This document shows, in pieces, positions 6,043 to 14,408 of a stretch of DNA of 58,174 nt. How positions within the stretch are numbered: position 1 is the first letter of the stretch; each line of letters begins with the position of its first letter. Both the position numbers and the translations under genes were made by a program. Source of the stretch: an uncultured Lachnospiraceae bacterium (GTDB lineage Bacteria; Bacillota; Clostridia; Lachnospirales; Lachnospiraceae); assembly GCA_905234245.1 (NCBI GenBank), contig CAJOGN010000006.1:1-58174 (forward strand). The letters are read 5' to 3'. The notes under the pieces were generated by a model. It saw only the letters and a program-made list of their open reading frames with translations, did no database searches and was not told the DNA's origin.

Positions 6043-8223
6043 GTGGGTGACGTAAATAGTATTGTAAAAAGTCCAAAAACAAAAGGTGTAGCCAAGACTC
6101 CTATCGTAATGCAATTAGAGGAGTTAGAGTGTGGTGCCGCATCACTTACAATGATAATGGCATACTACGACAAATGGGTTGCCTTAGAACAGGTAAGAGC
6201 AGATTGTGGTGTGTCCCGTAACGGAAGTAATGCGAAGAACATTCTGCGTGCTGCAAGAAAATATGGATTTAAGACCAAGGGCTATGCTTATAGTCTTGAG
6301 AAGCTAAGAGAAAATGCGAGCTTTCCTTGTATTATACACTGGGGGATGGCTCATTTTGTTGTGCTTTGCGGCTTTAGAGGCAACAAGGCGATTATTAATG
6401 ACCCTGCCAAGGGTTTAGTTAAGGTTGATCTTAAGACATTTGATGAATTCTTTACAGGAGTATATCTTGAGATTATTCCTGACGATAATTTTGAACCAGG
6501 TGGTAAGAGAAAGTCTATGCTTTCGTTTGCCAAGAAGAGATTACAGGGTGCTATTGCCCTAGTTGTATTCTTCGCCCTTACCACAATTATTATGTATCTT
6601 ATTGGAATTATCACTCCGGTTATGAAACAGGTATTTGTAGACTACCTGTTAGGCGGGAATAATCCAGAGTGGTTGTATCCGTTCATATTTATATTCGCGT
6701 TAGTAGGATTGATGCAGGTGGTAGTAACGCTTGTAGAATCCCTCTTCCAGTACAAGATTAGTGGTAAGTTAGACCTACTAGGTTCAACCAGTTATATGTG
6801 GCGCCTTCTAAGGCTTCCTATTAACTTCTTCTCACAGAGAATGGTAGGTGACCTTCAGTCAAGACAGGAAGAGAATGCTTCTATTGCAGATTCTCTAGTT
6901 AAGGTATTTGCTCCATTACTATTTAATACAATAATGATTATATTTTATCTGGTAGTAATGGTATCTAAGAGCCTTATTCTTACTGTTGTGGGAATAGTTA
7001 ATATCGTTATTAATGCCGCTGTTTCACAATATATCTCTAAGAAGAGAGTTAATATAACACGTGTTCAGTCTCGTGACGTTGCCAAGCTTGGAGCTATGAC
7101 TTCTAAAGCCATTGAAATGATTGAGACAATTAAGTCTAATGGTGCTGAGTCAAGCTATTATGAAAGCTGGGCTAAGGTACAAAATGACGTAACTGACCAA
7201 AGTATTAAGATGTCTAAGGTTAACCAGAGTCTGGGTATAGTACCAGCATTGGTGTCTTTACTTGCTAATTATTCTATTCTTATACTTGGTGTATATTATA
7301 CAATTATGGGCGAGTACACGGTAGGTTCTATCCTGTCCTTCCAGGCCTTCTTATCTACATTTGTTGGACCAGCCATGAGAATTGTATCTAGTGGACAGAC
7401 AATCATTGAGATGAGAACTAAGATGGAGAGGGTAGAAGACGTTCTAGAATATCCTCTTGATGAAAATGTTACAAGAAAAGTAGATGATGAAAGTGTTCAG
7501 AAGATTCGTGGTAACATTCATATTGAGAATATGACATTTGGTTACTCAAGTCTTGAAGACCCTGTGCTTAAGAACTTCAGTATAGATATTAAGCAGGGAC
7601 AGAAGGTGGCAATAGTAGGACCTACAGGAAGTGGTAAGTCGACTATATCTAAGCTGGTAAGTGGTCTGTATAATCCTTGGTCTGGTGAGATGACATTTAA
7701 CGGTAAGCACTTAGATGAGATTGACCATGAGGTATTCGTAGGTTCAGTTGCAGTCGTTGACCAGGATATTACATTGTTTGCAGATACAATAGCTAACAAT
7801 ATCAAGATGTGGGATGATTCTATTGTTGACTTCGAGATGAAGTTAGCTTGTAATGACGCACAGATTCATGACCTTATTATGTCCAGAGAAGATGGATATG
7901 ATACTATGGTTCTTGAAGGTGGTAAGAACTTCTCAGGTGGTGAGAGGCAGAGATTAGAGATTGCAAGAGCTCTTGCCCAGGATCCTAGTATTATCATACT
8001 TGATGAGGCAACTAGTGCCCTTGATGCCAAGACAGAGTTCGAGACAGTTAATGCAATTAAGAACAGAGGAATAACAACAATTGTTATTGCTCATAGATTA
8101 TCTACTATTAGAGATAGCGACCTTATTGTAGTACTTGACAAAGGTGTAATAGTAGAGCAGGGAACACATAAGGAATTAATGGAAAAAGAAGGCTTCTATT
8201 ATAAACTTGTAGTAAGCGAATAG
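6043..8223 (+). CDS. C39-peptidase ABC exporter (leader-cleaving, PCAT type)
   Basis: This 726-residue protein has an N-terminal C39 cysteine protease with catalytic Cys30 (LEELECGAASL), His104 (GMAHFVVL) and Asp120 (IINDPAKG). An ABC membrane domain of about six helices spans roughly 165-450. The ATPase has Walker A GPTGSGKST, signature FSGGERQRLEIARAL and Walker B IIILDEATSALD. PCATs cut double-Gly leaders and pump the core out. The Gly-Gly precursors at 254, 55371 and 55694 are the obvious cargo. It starts at GTG 6043, 2 bases after the adaptor gene. Confidence 0.93.
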   Translation: MGDVNSIVKSPKTKGVAKTPIVMQLEELECGAASLTMIMAYYDKWVALEQVRADCGVSRNGSNAKNILRAARKYGFKTKGYAYSLEKLRENASFPCIIHWGMAHFVVLCGFRGNKAIINDPAKGLVKVDLKTFDEFFTGVYLEIIPDDNFEPGGKRKSMLSFAKKRLQGAIALVVFFALTTIIMYLIGIITPVMKQVFVDYLLGGNNPEWLYPFIFIFALVGLMQVVVTLVESLFQYKISGKLDLLGSTSYMWRLLRLPINFFSQRMVGDLQSRQEENASIADSLVKVFAPLLFNTIMIIFYLVVMVSKSLILTVVGIVNIVINAAVSQYISKKRVNITRVQSRDVAKLGAMTSKAIEMIETIKSNGAESSYYESWAKVQNDVTDQSIKMSKVNQSLGIVPALVSLLANYSILILGVYYTIMGEYTVGSILSFQAFLSTFVGPAMRIVSSGQTIIEMRTKMERVEDVLEYPLDENVTRKVDDESVQKIRGNIHIENMTFGYSSLEDPVLKNFSIDIKQGQKVAIVGPTGSGKSTISKLVSGLYNPWSGEMTFNGKHLDEIDHEVFVGSVAVVDQDITLFADTIANNIKMWDDSIVDFEMKLACNDAQIHDLIMSREDGYDTMVLEGGKNFSGGERQRLEIARALAQDPSIIILDEATSALDAKTEFETVNAIKNRGITTIVIAHRLSTIRDSDLIVVLDKGVIVEQGTHKELMEKEGFYYKLVVSE

Positions 8224-8235
8224 AGGATGTGACAG

Positions 8236-10104
8236 ATGGGTTGGTTTGAAGATCAATTAAAGCAGCGAAAAGAGAATGATGATATTGCTTTTGGAGATTC
8301 ATTTCTTTCACTCGCTGGTATTAATGTTGATGACGACGAATATAAGAAAATAAAAGAAGAATCGTACAAGACATCTAAGTTAGACCACGAAGGTAAAGCG
8401 ACTATAAGAGATTATATTCGCTTTATTAAGGATGCTATTCCGGTTGGTAATATTGTTGTTGCAGGAATATTTTCTTTAGTGGCAACTGGTGTTGGAATGC
8501 TACTTCCTTATTTTACACAGATTTTGACAGGAGAAGTAGTTCAGGTTAAGGATTTTAATCTATTTGTATCTGTTTCTATATATGTTGTGGCTGCAGCAAT
8601 CGGTGGACTTTTGGTTAGCGCCATTCAAGGCTTTGTTTCTTTTCGAATTAATATTAAGCTAGAACAGCAGGTTACGAGAAAGACTATGGCAAGACTTCTT
8701 AATCTTCCTGCCAGTTTTTTCAAGAAGTATAACACTGGTGAATTGTCCCAGAGGTTTGCAAGTACAATTAGTCTGTCATCAATACTTATGAATGGTGTGG
8801 TTATGTCCCTTGTATCTGCAATTATGTCTATGGCATATCTAGTGCAGCTTACTCAGTTCGCTCCATCACTCATATTACCTACTGTAATTATTCTTATTCT
8901 GACAACTGGATTTAGTATTATAGTATCCTTTGTTCAGGCCAGGGTAAGTAAGGTTCAGATGCTTATGTCATCTAAGAAGTCAGGTCTTACTTATGAGACT
9001 ATTAATGGTATTCAGAAGATTCGTCTCTCGGGTTCTGAGAAGAGGGTATTCGTAAAGTGGGCTGAGGTCTATGCCAGAGCCGCAAGATTATTATATAATC
9101 CACCTTTAATTATTAGGCTAAGCGCTGCTATATCTGCACTTATTTCCCTGATTGGTGATATTGTTATATATTTTGTAGCAGTTAAGTCAGGAGTTGATGT
9201 GGGAGATTATATGGCATTTCAGACAAGCTACGGTGTCTTAGCTGCAGCATTTGCATCCTTAACACAGGTTGTATCTTCTATGGCATCCGTACCACCTGTA
9301 CTTAATATGGCTAGCCCAATCTTAGAAGAGACACCTGAAGAAGAAGAGAAGAAGAGGGTGCTTGATGAGGTTAACGGTAATATTAAGTTAGACCATATAT
9401 CATTTAGCTACGGTGAGGATTTGCCTAACGTACTTGATGATATTAGTGTTGATATTCATAGTGGTGACTATGTTGCAATCGTTGGTAAGACGGGATGTGG
9501 TAAGTCAACACTTGTTAGACTTCTTCTAGGCTTTGAGAAGCCTAAGAGTGGTAAGATATACTATGATGAGAACGATATGGATGAAATCGACCTTACTTCT
9601 CTTCGTAGGAATATTGGTACGGTTACACAGAACGGTACTTTATTCCACGCAGATATATTCTCTAATATAATCATTTCTGCGCCGAATCTTACAGTAGATG
9701 AAGCATGGGTGGCTGCTGAGATAGCCAATATTGCTGATGATATTAGAGATATGCCAATGGGAATGAAGACAGTTATTTCAGAAGGACAGGGAAGTATTTC
9801 TGGCGGTCAGAAGCAACGTATTATGATAGCAAGAGCTATTGTACACAAACCTAGAATTCTGATTTTTGATGAGGCTACAAGTGCTCTTGATAATGTGACT
9901 CAGAAGAGTATATCTGAATCAATTGGCAAGCTTGAGTGTACAAGAATTGTTATAGCCCACAGATTATCAACTATTCAGAATGCAGACCGTATTATAATGC
10001 TTGAGGGTGGCCATATCATAGAGGACGGAACATACGATGAGTTAATCAAGTATGATGGCAAATTCGCAGAGCTAGTTGAAAGGCAGAGGGTGGATATAGA
10101 GTAG
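8236..10104 (+). CDS. Second ABC exporter, permease-ATPase fusion
   Basis: This 622-residue ABC transporter has a 65-residue cytoplasmic N-terminus, a six-helix membrane domain and an ATPase with GKTGCGKST, ISGGQKQRIMIARAI and ILIFDEATSALD. It has no peptidase domain. It follows the PCAT gene by 12 bases, and the same pair order is typical of NHLM-type bacteriocin export systems, where the two probably work as a heterodimer or as successive exporters. Both nucleotide sites look complete. Confidence 0.9.
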   Translation: MGWFEDQLKQRKENDDIAFGDSFLSLAGINVDDDEYKKIKEESYKTSKLDHEGKATIRDYIRFIKDAIPVGNIVVAGIFSLVATGVGMLLPYFTQILTGEVVQVKDFNLFVSVSIYVVAAAIGGLLVSAIQGFVSFRINIKLEQQVTRKTMARLLNLPASFFKKYNTGELSQRFASTISLSSILMNGVVMSLVSAIMSMAYLVQLTQFAPSLILPTVIILILTTGFSIIVSFVQARVSKVQMLMSSKKSGLTYETINGIQKIRLSGSEKRVFVKWAEVYARAARLLYNPPLIIRLSAAISALISLIGDIVIYFVAVKSGVDVGDYMAFQTSYGVLAAAFASLTQVVSSMASVPPVLNMASPILEETPEEEEKKRVLDEVNGNIKLDHISFSYGEDLPNVLDDISVDIHSGDYVAIVGKTGCGKSTLVRLLLGFEKPKSGKIYYDENDMDEIDLTSLRRNIGTVTQNGTLFHADIFSNIIISAPNLTVDEAWVAAEIANIADDIRDMPMGMKTVISEGQGSISGGQKQRIMIARAIVHKPRILIFDEATSALDNVTQKSISESIGKLECTRIVIAHRLSTIQNADRIIMLEGGHIIEDGTYDELIKYDGKFAELVERQRVDIE

Positions 10105-10116
10105 AGGTGGTTTAAT

Positions 10117-11871
10117 ATGTATGCACTTTCTAAAATTGACCTTTTTAGACATGAGCATAAATCCGAGATAGAGAAGAAGTATTTCCTAAGTGGAGATTTG
10201 ACAAGGAAGAAGCTATTTAGCTTTCTTCCTGCTCTTATTTTGACTAATATATCAACTGCGCTTCTAATTAGTGTAGACAGTCTTGTGGCTGGTAATATGA
10301 TAAGTCCAGATGCTCTTGCATCAATCAGTTTCTATTCGCCAGTATCTAATATCATAGGCGCCATTACTGCCATTATATCAACAGGTTCGGCCACACTATT
10401 ATCTCTTCGTGTGGGGGATGTTGATTCTGACGGGATTCTAAGAACCAAGAAGCTTATTGCTAATATATCTGTAATAGCGGCTATCATTGTATCTTTACTT
10501 CAGATTCCAATAGTGTTTTTTATAATTAATACATATGATTTGTCACCTGAAATGATTTCCATGATGAAAAGCTATGCCATTGGAATGATGATTGCAACCC
10601 CCTTTGGTATGATATCAACCATAGGAACGTACCAACTGCAGGTTATGGGCAAGATGAGGGTACTGATGGTTTTGGCCATTATAGAAGGTCTTACCAATCT
10701 GGGCCTTAACGTGTTCTTCGTTGGAGTGTTAGATTTGGGAGTTGCAGGTACTGGCTTCGGTACAGCCTGTGCTAATATTGTGCGCTGTATATGTACTCTT
10801 ATTTATTTATTTAAGAAGACAGACATGTATTCCTTTAGAGACGCACACTGGACCAAATCCGACCTTAAGGAATTAATAAAAAAAGGCTTGCCTGACGCAT
10901 CAAGTATATTCATTAATGCTGCTATTACTTATGTTATGGCACACATTATTATATTGTATTTTGGCCAGGATGGTGGTGTAATTAAGGGTGTATTGTCATT
11001 CTTGTACTCCATTGTGTTCGTAATATCCAGTTCTATTCAGGGGTCGACTCGTCCTCTTGTAGGACTTCTTAATGGAATTAAGGATAGGAGAGGAATAATT
11101 GTTCTGATACAACAGGGAGTAAATCTTAGCCTGATATTTGTTGGACTGCTTTCCCTGATATTCTGCCTTTTCCCTGAGTGGTTTTATTCAATTCAAGGTG
11201 TGAAGGATATACCAGAAGGTGGTATACTATCAGTAAGATTTTACGCCTTTTACTTTGTATTTACCACAATAGATTCACTCTTTAGGATGTATTTTGCAAG
11301 TGCTGGTAATCCTAGATTCTCTACGATTCTGACTCTTGCAGGTAATGCCCTTGTTCCAGGTGTGGCTTATTTGCTTGGAAGGTTTTTCGCGCCACCATAC
11401 ATCTGGTTAGCTTACATTTTTGTTGAGTCTCTTATATTAATTATTAATCTTATTCGTTTTATTAGGATTTCTATTATCGATAAGAAAAGGGAGGACGATA
11501 CGGAGGACGCAATATATCTGTCGGTAAGGCCTAAGGAAGCATGTGAAGCAGCTACAATGGTTCAGGAATATGCTATAGATATGGGATACAGTGAGAAGCT
11601 TGCCAAACGTGCAAGGCTATGTATGGAGGAAATGGTAGCATATTCTGTCAAGGCCACCAAGGCCAGAAGAGTTAGGAATCAGATAGTTTTTCACTTCTCT
11701 GATAAGGGGATTAGCTTTATGATGTTAGATGATGGAGAATGTATTCCATTTAATAATGATGAGGAAGAGGCATCTCATATGATTGATAATTACAAGCTTC
11801 TTAAGCGACTATCTAAGAAGCTAAAATATCAATACGTACTTGATATGAATTATACCCTGCTTCAGTTTTAG
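10117..11871 (+). CDS. MATE-family transporter fused to an RsbW-like ATPase domain
   Basis: Residues about 30-455 form a twelve-helix MATE/MOP flippase-type transporter. Residues about 465-584 form a soluble domain (SVRPKEACEAATMVQEYA... CMEEMVAYSVKA... MLDDGECIPFN) that resembles the HATPase_c_2 fold of anti-sigma kinases, with an N-box-like EEMVAYSV. The glycine loop is poorly conserved, so it may bind a partner without kinase activity. It starts 12 bases after the ABC gene with GTAGAGGTGG. The fusion physically links membrane transport to the partner switch. The transported substrate is unknown. Confidence 0.82.
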   Translation: MYALSKIDLFRHEHKSEIEKKYFLSGDLTRKKLFSFLPALILTNISTALLISVDSLVAGNMISPDALASISFYSPVSNIIGAITAIISTGSATLLSLRVGDVDSDGILRTKKLIANISVIAAIIVSLLQIPIVFFIINTYDLSPEMISMMKSYAIGMMIATPFGMISTIGTYQLQVMGKMRVLMVLAIIEGLTNLGLNVFFVGVLDLGVAGTGFGTACANIVRCICTLIYLFKKTDMYSFRDAHWTKSDLKELIKKGLPDASSIFINAAITYVMAHIIILYFGQDGGVIKGVLSFLYSIVFVISSSIQGSTRPLVGLLNGIKDRRGIIVLIQQGVNLSLIFVGLLSLIFCLFPEWFYSIQGVKDIPEGGILSVRFYAFYFVFTTIDSLFRMYFASAGNPRFSTILTLAGNALVPGVAYLLGRFFAPPYIWLAYIFVESLILIINLIRFIRISIIDKKREDDTEDAIYLSVRPKEACEAATMVQEYAIDMGYSEKLAKRARLCMEEMVAYSVKATKARRVRNQIVFHFSDKGISFMMLDDGECIPFNNDEEEASHMIDNYKLLKRLSKKLKYQYVLDMNYTLLQF

Positions 11872-11933
11872 GTATAATTGTATATATAGTTTTGTGTTAA
11901 AGAAGGACTTTTAACTTTAAGGAGTTAATAGTA

Positions 11934-14126
11934 TTGAAGAATTTTTTTGCGAAAATCAAAGAAAAATATTTTATGGGACTCCATGGCAAGATAATGAAGA
12001 TAGTATTAATACTGTCTGGAATTATGGTTGTATTATTTGTGGGCGTTACAATTACTCTGTTACATGCTCTTCATAATACAATAGAAGATGTTGCTGTGGA
12101 AGAGAGTGAAATTGTAGAAGATAGTACAAAGGAAGCCTTGATGAATACCACATACGATAGTTTCGTTAAAACTATTACATGGGCTGCTGACCAGATTGAT
12201 GATGAATTCTGGATTATGAGTCACGACTACTATGTACTAAGGGAGCAGGTTGAGGATGTGCTTAAGAATCCTTCCAAATATCCTGCTAAGACATTAGAGC
12301 CGCCTAGCAAGGAGAACGAAGGGAAATATGCGCTGCAATTCGTATACCCTGAGAATTATGATAAGAATAATCCTCTTGTAACAGAGAGGCTTGCTAGAAT
12401 CGCTAATCTAGAGCCTATGATGAGAGAAATTGTCCGTGGAAATGATGGTTATACAATGGACTGCTTCGTTGCGCTTCCTGATGGTGCTGCTATTACAGAA
12501 GACAATTTGTCTGCTGGAAAGTTTGATGAGAATGGAAACATTAAGCCATATGATGCTACTACTCGTGACTGGTATAAGGGCGCAGTTGAGAAGGGTGACA
12601 TATATTTTTCAGAAGATATGATGAGTCATTTCTATAAGCTTAGGGAGCTTACATGGGGACTACCTGTATATGTTGATGGAGAACTTGCGGTAGTTCTTAA
12701 TGGTTCATCTCCAATGAATGCACTTGAAAAGAAGCTTAATGAAAGAAATATTGGTGAAACGGGATTTTCTGTTCTCATAAGTGACAAAGGTCATATAGTG
12801 TATTCTCCAAAGGCAGGAGGAGAATTGGCGCAGGATGATGATAATACGAATGATATTAGAGTGACTGCTAATCCTAGCCTTGCTGCTGTTGTGACTAAAG
12901 CGGTAAATCAGGAGACGGGATTTTCGCCTGTCACATTAGATGGAGTAGATTACTATGTAGCGTATGCGCCAGTTGATTCAGCAGGGTGGACTCTTATGAT
13001 GTTCATATCTCAAGGAGAGTTAGAAAGGGATAGTATAGCATTGCAGGGTAAATTGTCTGCTGCTTCTGATAATACATTAGATGAATTTGACAAGTACGTT
13101 AAGATTAATGCTGCAGCGCTTCTTATAGGATTATTCATTGTTGTGCTTGTTATAGCCCATGTAATAAGCGTAAGAACTAAGAAAGCTCTTAAGCCTATTA
13201 GTTCATTGACAGAAGAAGTCTATAAGATGGATGGCGACCACATGGTATTCGAGATGAAGGAAGAATATATGACAGATAATGAGATTGTAGTTCTTGCTGA
13301 GGCCTTCTCTGATATGTCTGTACGATTGCAATCCTCCCTTAATGAGATTCTTAAGCGGACGGCACAGGAAGAGAGGATGAATGCTGAGATAGATGCAGCG
13401 AGCAGAATCCAGCTTGCAATGCTTCCTAGCCTGTCAGAGTCAATAACCTCCCGGGAGGAATTCGACATCTACGCCCATATGGTTCCGGCGAAGCATGTTG
13501 GAGGAGATTTGTATGATTTCTTCCTAATTGATGATAATCACTTAGGAATTGTTGTGGGAGATGTATCTGGAAAAGGTATTTCTGCAGCCTTATTCATGGT
13601 GCTTGCTAAGAATACAATTCAGAATCAGTTAATGACCTATGGAAATGATGTTGTTTCTGCTGTAACTGAAGCTAATAAGCTTCTTATTAGGGATAATGCA
13701 GCCCACCTATTCGTAACTGCATGGGTTGGAGTTCTTACTCTTGATACTGGTGAGCTTAGATTCGTCGACGCTGGTCACGAATTGGCTGCAGTAAGTAAGA
13801 AGGGTGAGGAATTTACTGTAGAGAAGGATAATCACTCTATTGTGATGGGTATGATAGACAGAGTAGAATTCTTCTTAAATGAGATACAGCTACAAAGTGG
13901 AGATACAATCTATCTATTTACAGATGGAGTTGTTGAAGCAAAGGATATTAATGGTGACCTGTTTAAGAAGGAAAGAATGCTTGATGCATTAAATATTAAT
14001 CCTTCTCTGTCACCTGAGGAGCTTGACAAGGTTGTTAGAGAAAAAGTAGATGAGTTCGTAGGAGATGCAGAGCAGTTCGATGATATTACATCCCTTTGCT
14101 TAAGATACTACGGAAAAAACAGTTAG
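11934..14126 (+). CDS. Sensor SpoIIE-type PP2C phosphatase with Cache and HAMP
   Basis: This 730-residue protein starts at TTG 11934 with TAAGGAG upstream. It has a membrane helix at about 20-45, a large extracytoplasmic dCache-like sensor (about 46-385), a second helix at about 390-412, HAMP, a short coiled coil and a PP2C/SpoIIE domain from about 495. Motifs include VGGDLYDFF, VVGDVSGKG, VDAGHELA, LFTDGVVEA and EQFDDITSL. Cache sensors usually bind small molecules such as amino acids. It is the second phosphatase of the locus, so two signals could switch the same STAS protein. The operon ends here with a terminator. Confidence 0.9.
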   Translation: MKNFFAKIKEKYFMGLHGKIMKIVLILSGIMVVLFVGVTITLLHALHNTIEDVAVEESEIVEDSTKEALMNTTYDSFVKTITWAADQIDDEFWIMSHDYYVLREQVEDVLKNPSKYPAKTLEPPSKENEGKYALQFVYPENYDKNNPLVTERLARIANLEPMMREIVRGNDGYTMDCFVALPDGAAITEDNLSAGKFDENGNIKPYDATTRDWYKGAVEKGDIYFSEDMMSHFYKLRELTWGLPVYVDGELAVVLNGSSPMNALEKKLNERNIGETGFSVLISDKGHIVYSPKAGGELAQDDDNTNDIRVTANPSLAAVVTKAVNQETGFSPVTLDGVDYYVAYAPVDSAGWTLMMFISQGELERDSIALQGKLSAASDNTLDEFDKYVKINAAALLIGLFIVVLVIAHVISVRTKKALKPISSLTEEVYKMDGDHMVFEMKEEYMTDNEIVVLAEAFSDMSVRLQSSLNEILKRTAQEERMNAEIDAASRIQLAMLPSLSESITSREEFDIYAHMVPAKHVGGDLYDFFLIDDNHLGIVVGDVSGKGISAALFMVLAKNTIQNQLMTYGNDVVSAVTEANKLLIRDNAAHLFVTAWVGVLTLDTGELRFVDAGHELAAVSKKGEEFTVEKDNHSIVMGMIDRVEFFLNEIQLQSGDTIYLFTDGVVEAKDINGDLFKKERMLDALNINPSLSPEELDKVVREKVDEFVGDAEQFDDITSLCLRYYGKNS

Positions 14127-14154
14127 TCACAGTTATTATTAATCATTCTAATTA

Positions 14155-14192
14155 CCACCTATACTTCTACGGAAGCATAGGTGAATTTTTTT
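14155..14192 (+). terminator. Rho-independent terminator of the export operon
   Basis: CACCTATaCTTC and GAAGcATAGGTG form a strong stem with loop TACG, followed by AATTTTTTT. Confidence 0.9.
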
Positions 14193-14217
14193 GTAAAAAG
14201 TCGAATGATTTATCACA

Positions 14218-14253
14218 AAAATGTCGATATTTACACATATAATGTGTATATAT
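14218..14253 (+). promoter_or_regulatory. Shared promoter-like motif, copy 2 (giant surface protein)
   Basis: AAAATGTCGATATTT and GTGTATATAT are offset by 22 bases, as in the other three copies. The right half of the dyad is weaker here (ATATTT instead of CATTTT). It lies about 155 bases before the surface-protein start. The long leader from 14260 to 14408 shows no riboswitch that I recognise. Confidence 0.65.
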
Positions 14254-14408
14254 TAGTGTATAGGGAGTAGTTTTCGGGCAAATGTTGACAGGTGCGCGAC
14301 AAATGTGGAATAATAAACATGGTGGAGTGCATTTAGTTTCCAAAATATGTCTTGTTGATACAAGAATAAACTATTAGAAAATGATAGTTAAAAGGTAGGG
14401 TTGGAAGT

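Noticed and set aside
254-14126. Lanthipeptide, thiazole or nitrile-hydratase-leader bacteriocin cluster
   Set aside because: There is no LanM/LanC, YcaO or dehydrogenase gene and the leader is Nif11-like; only a radical SAM maturase is present.
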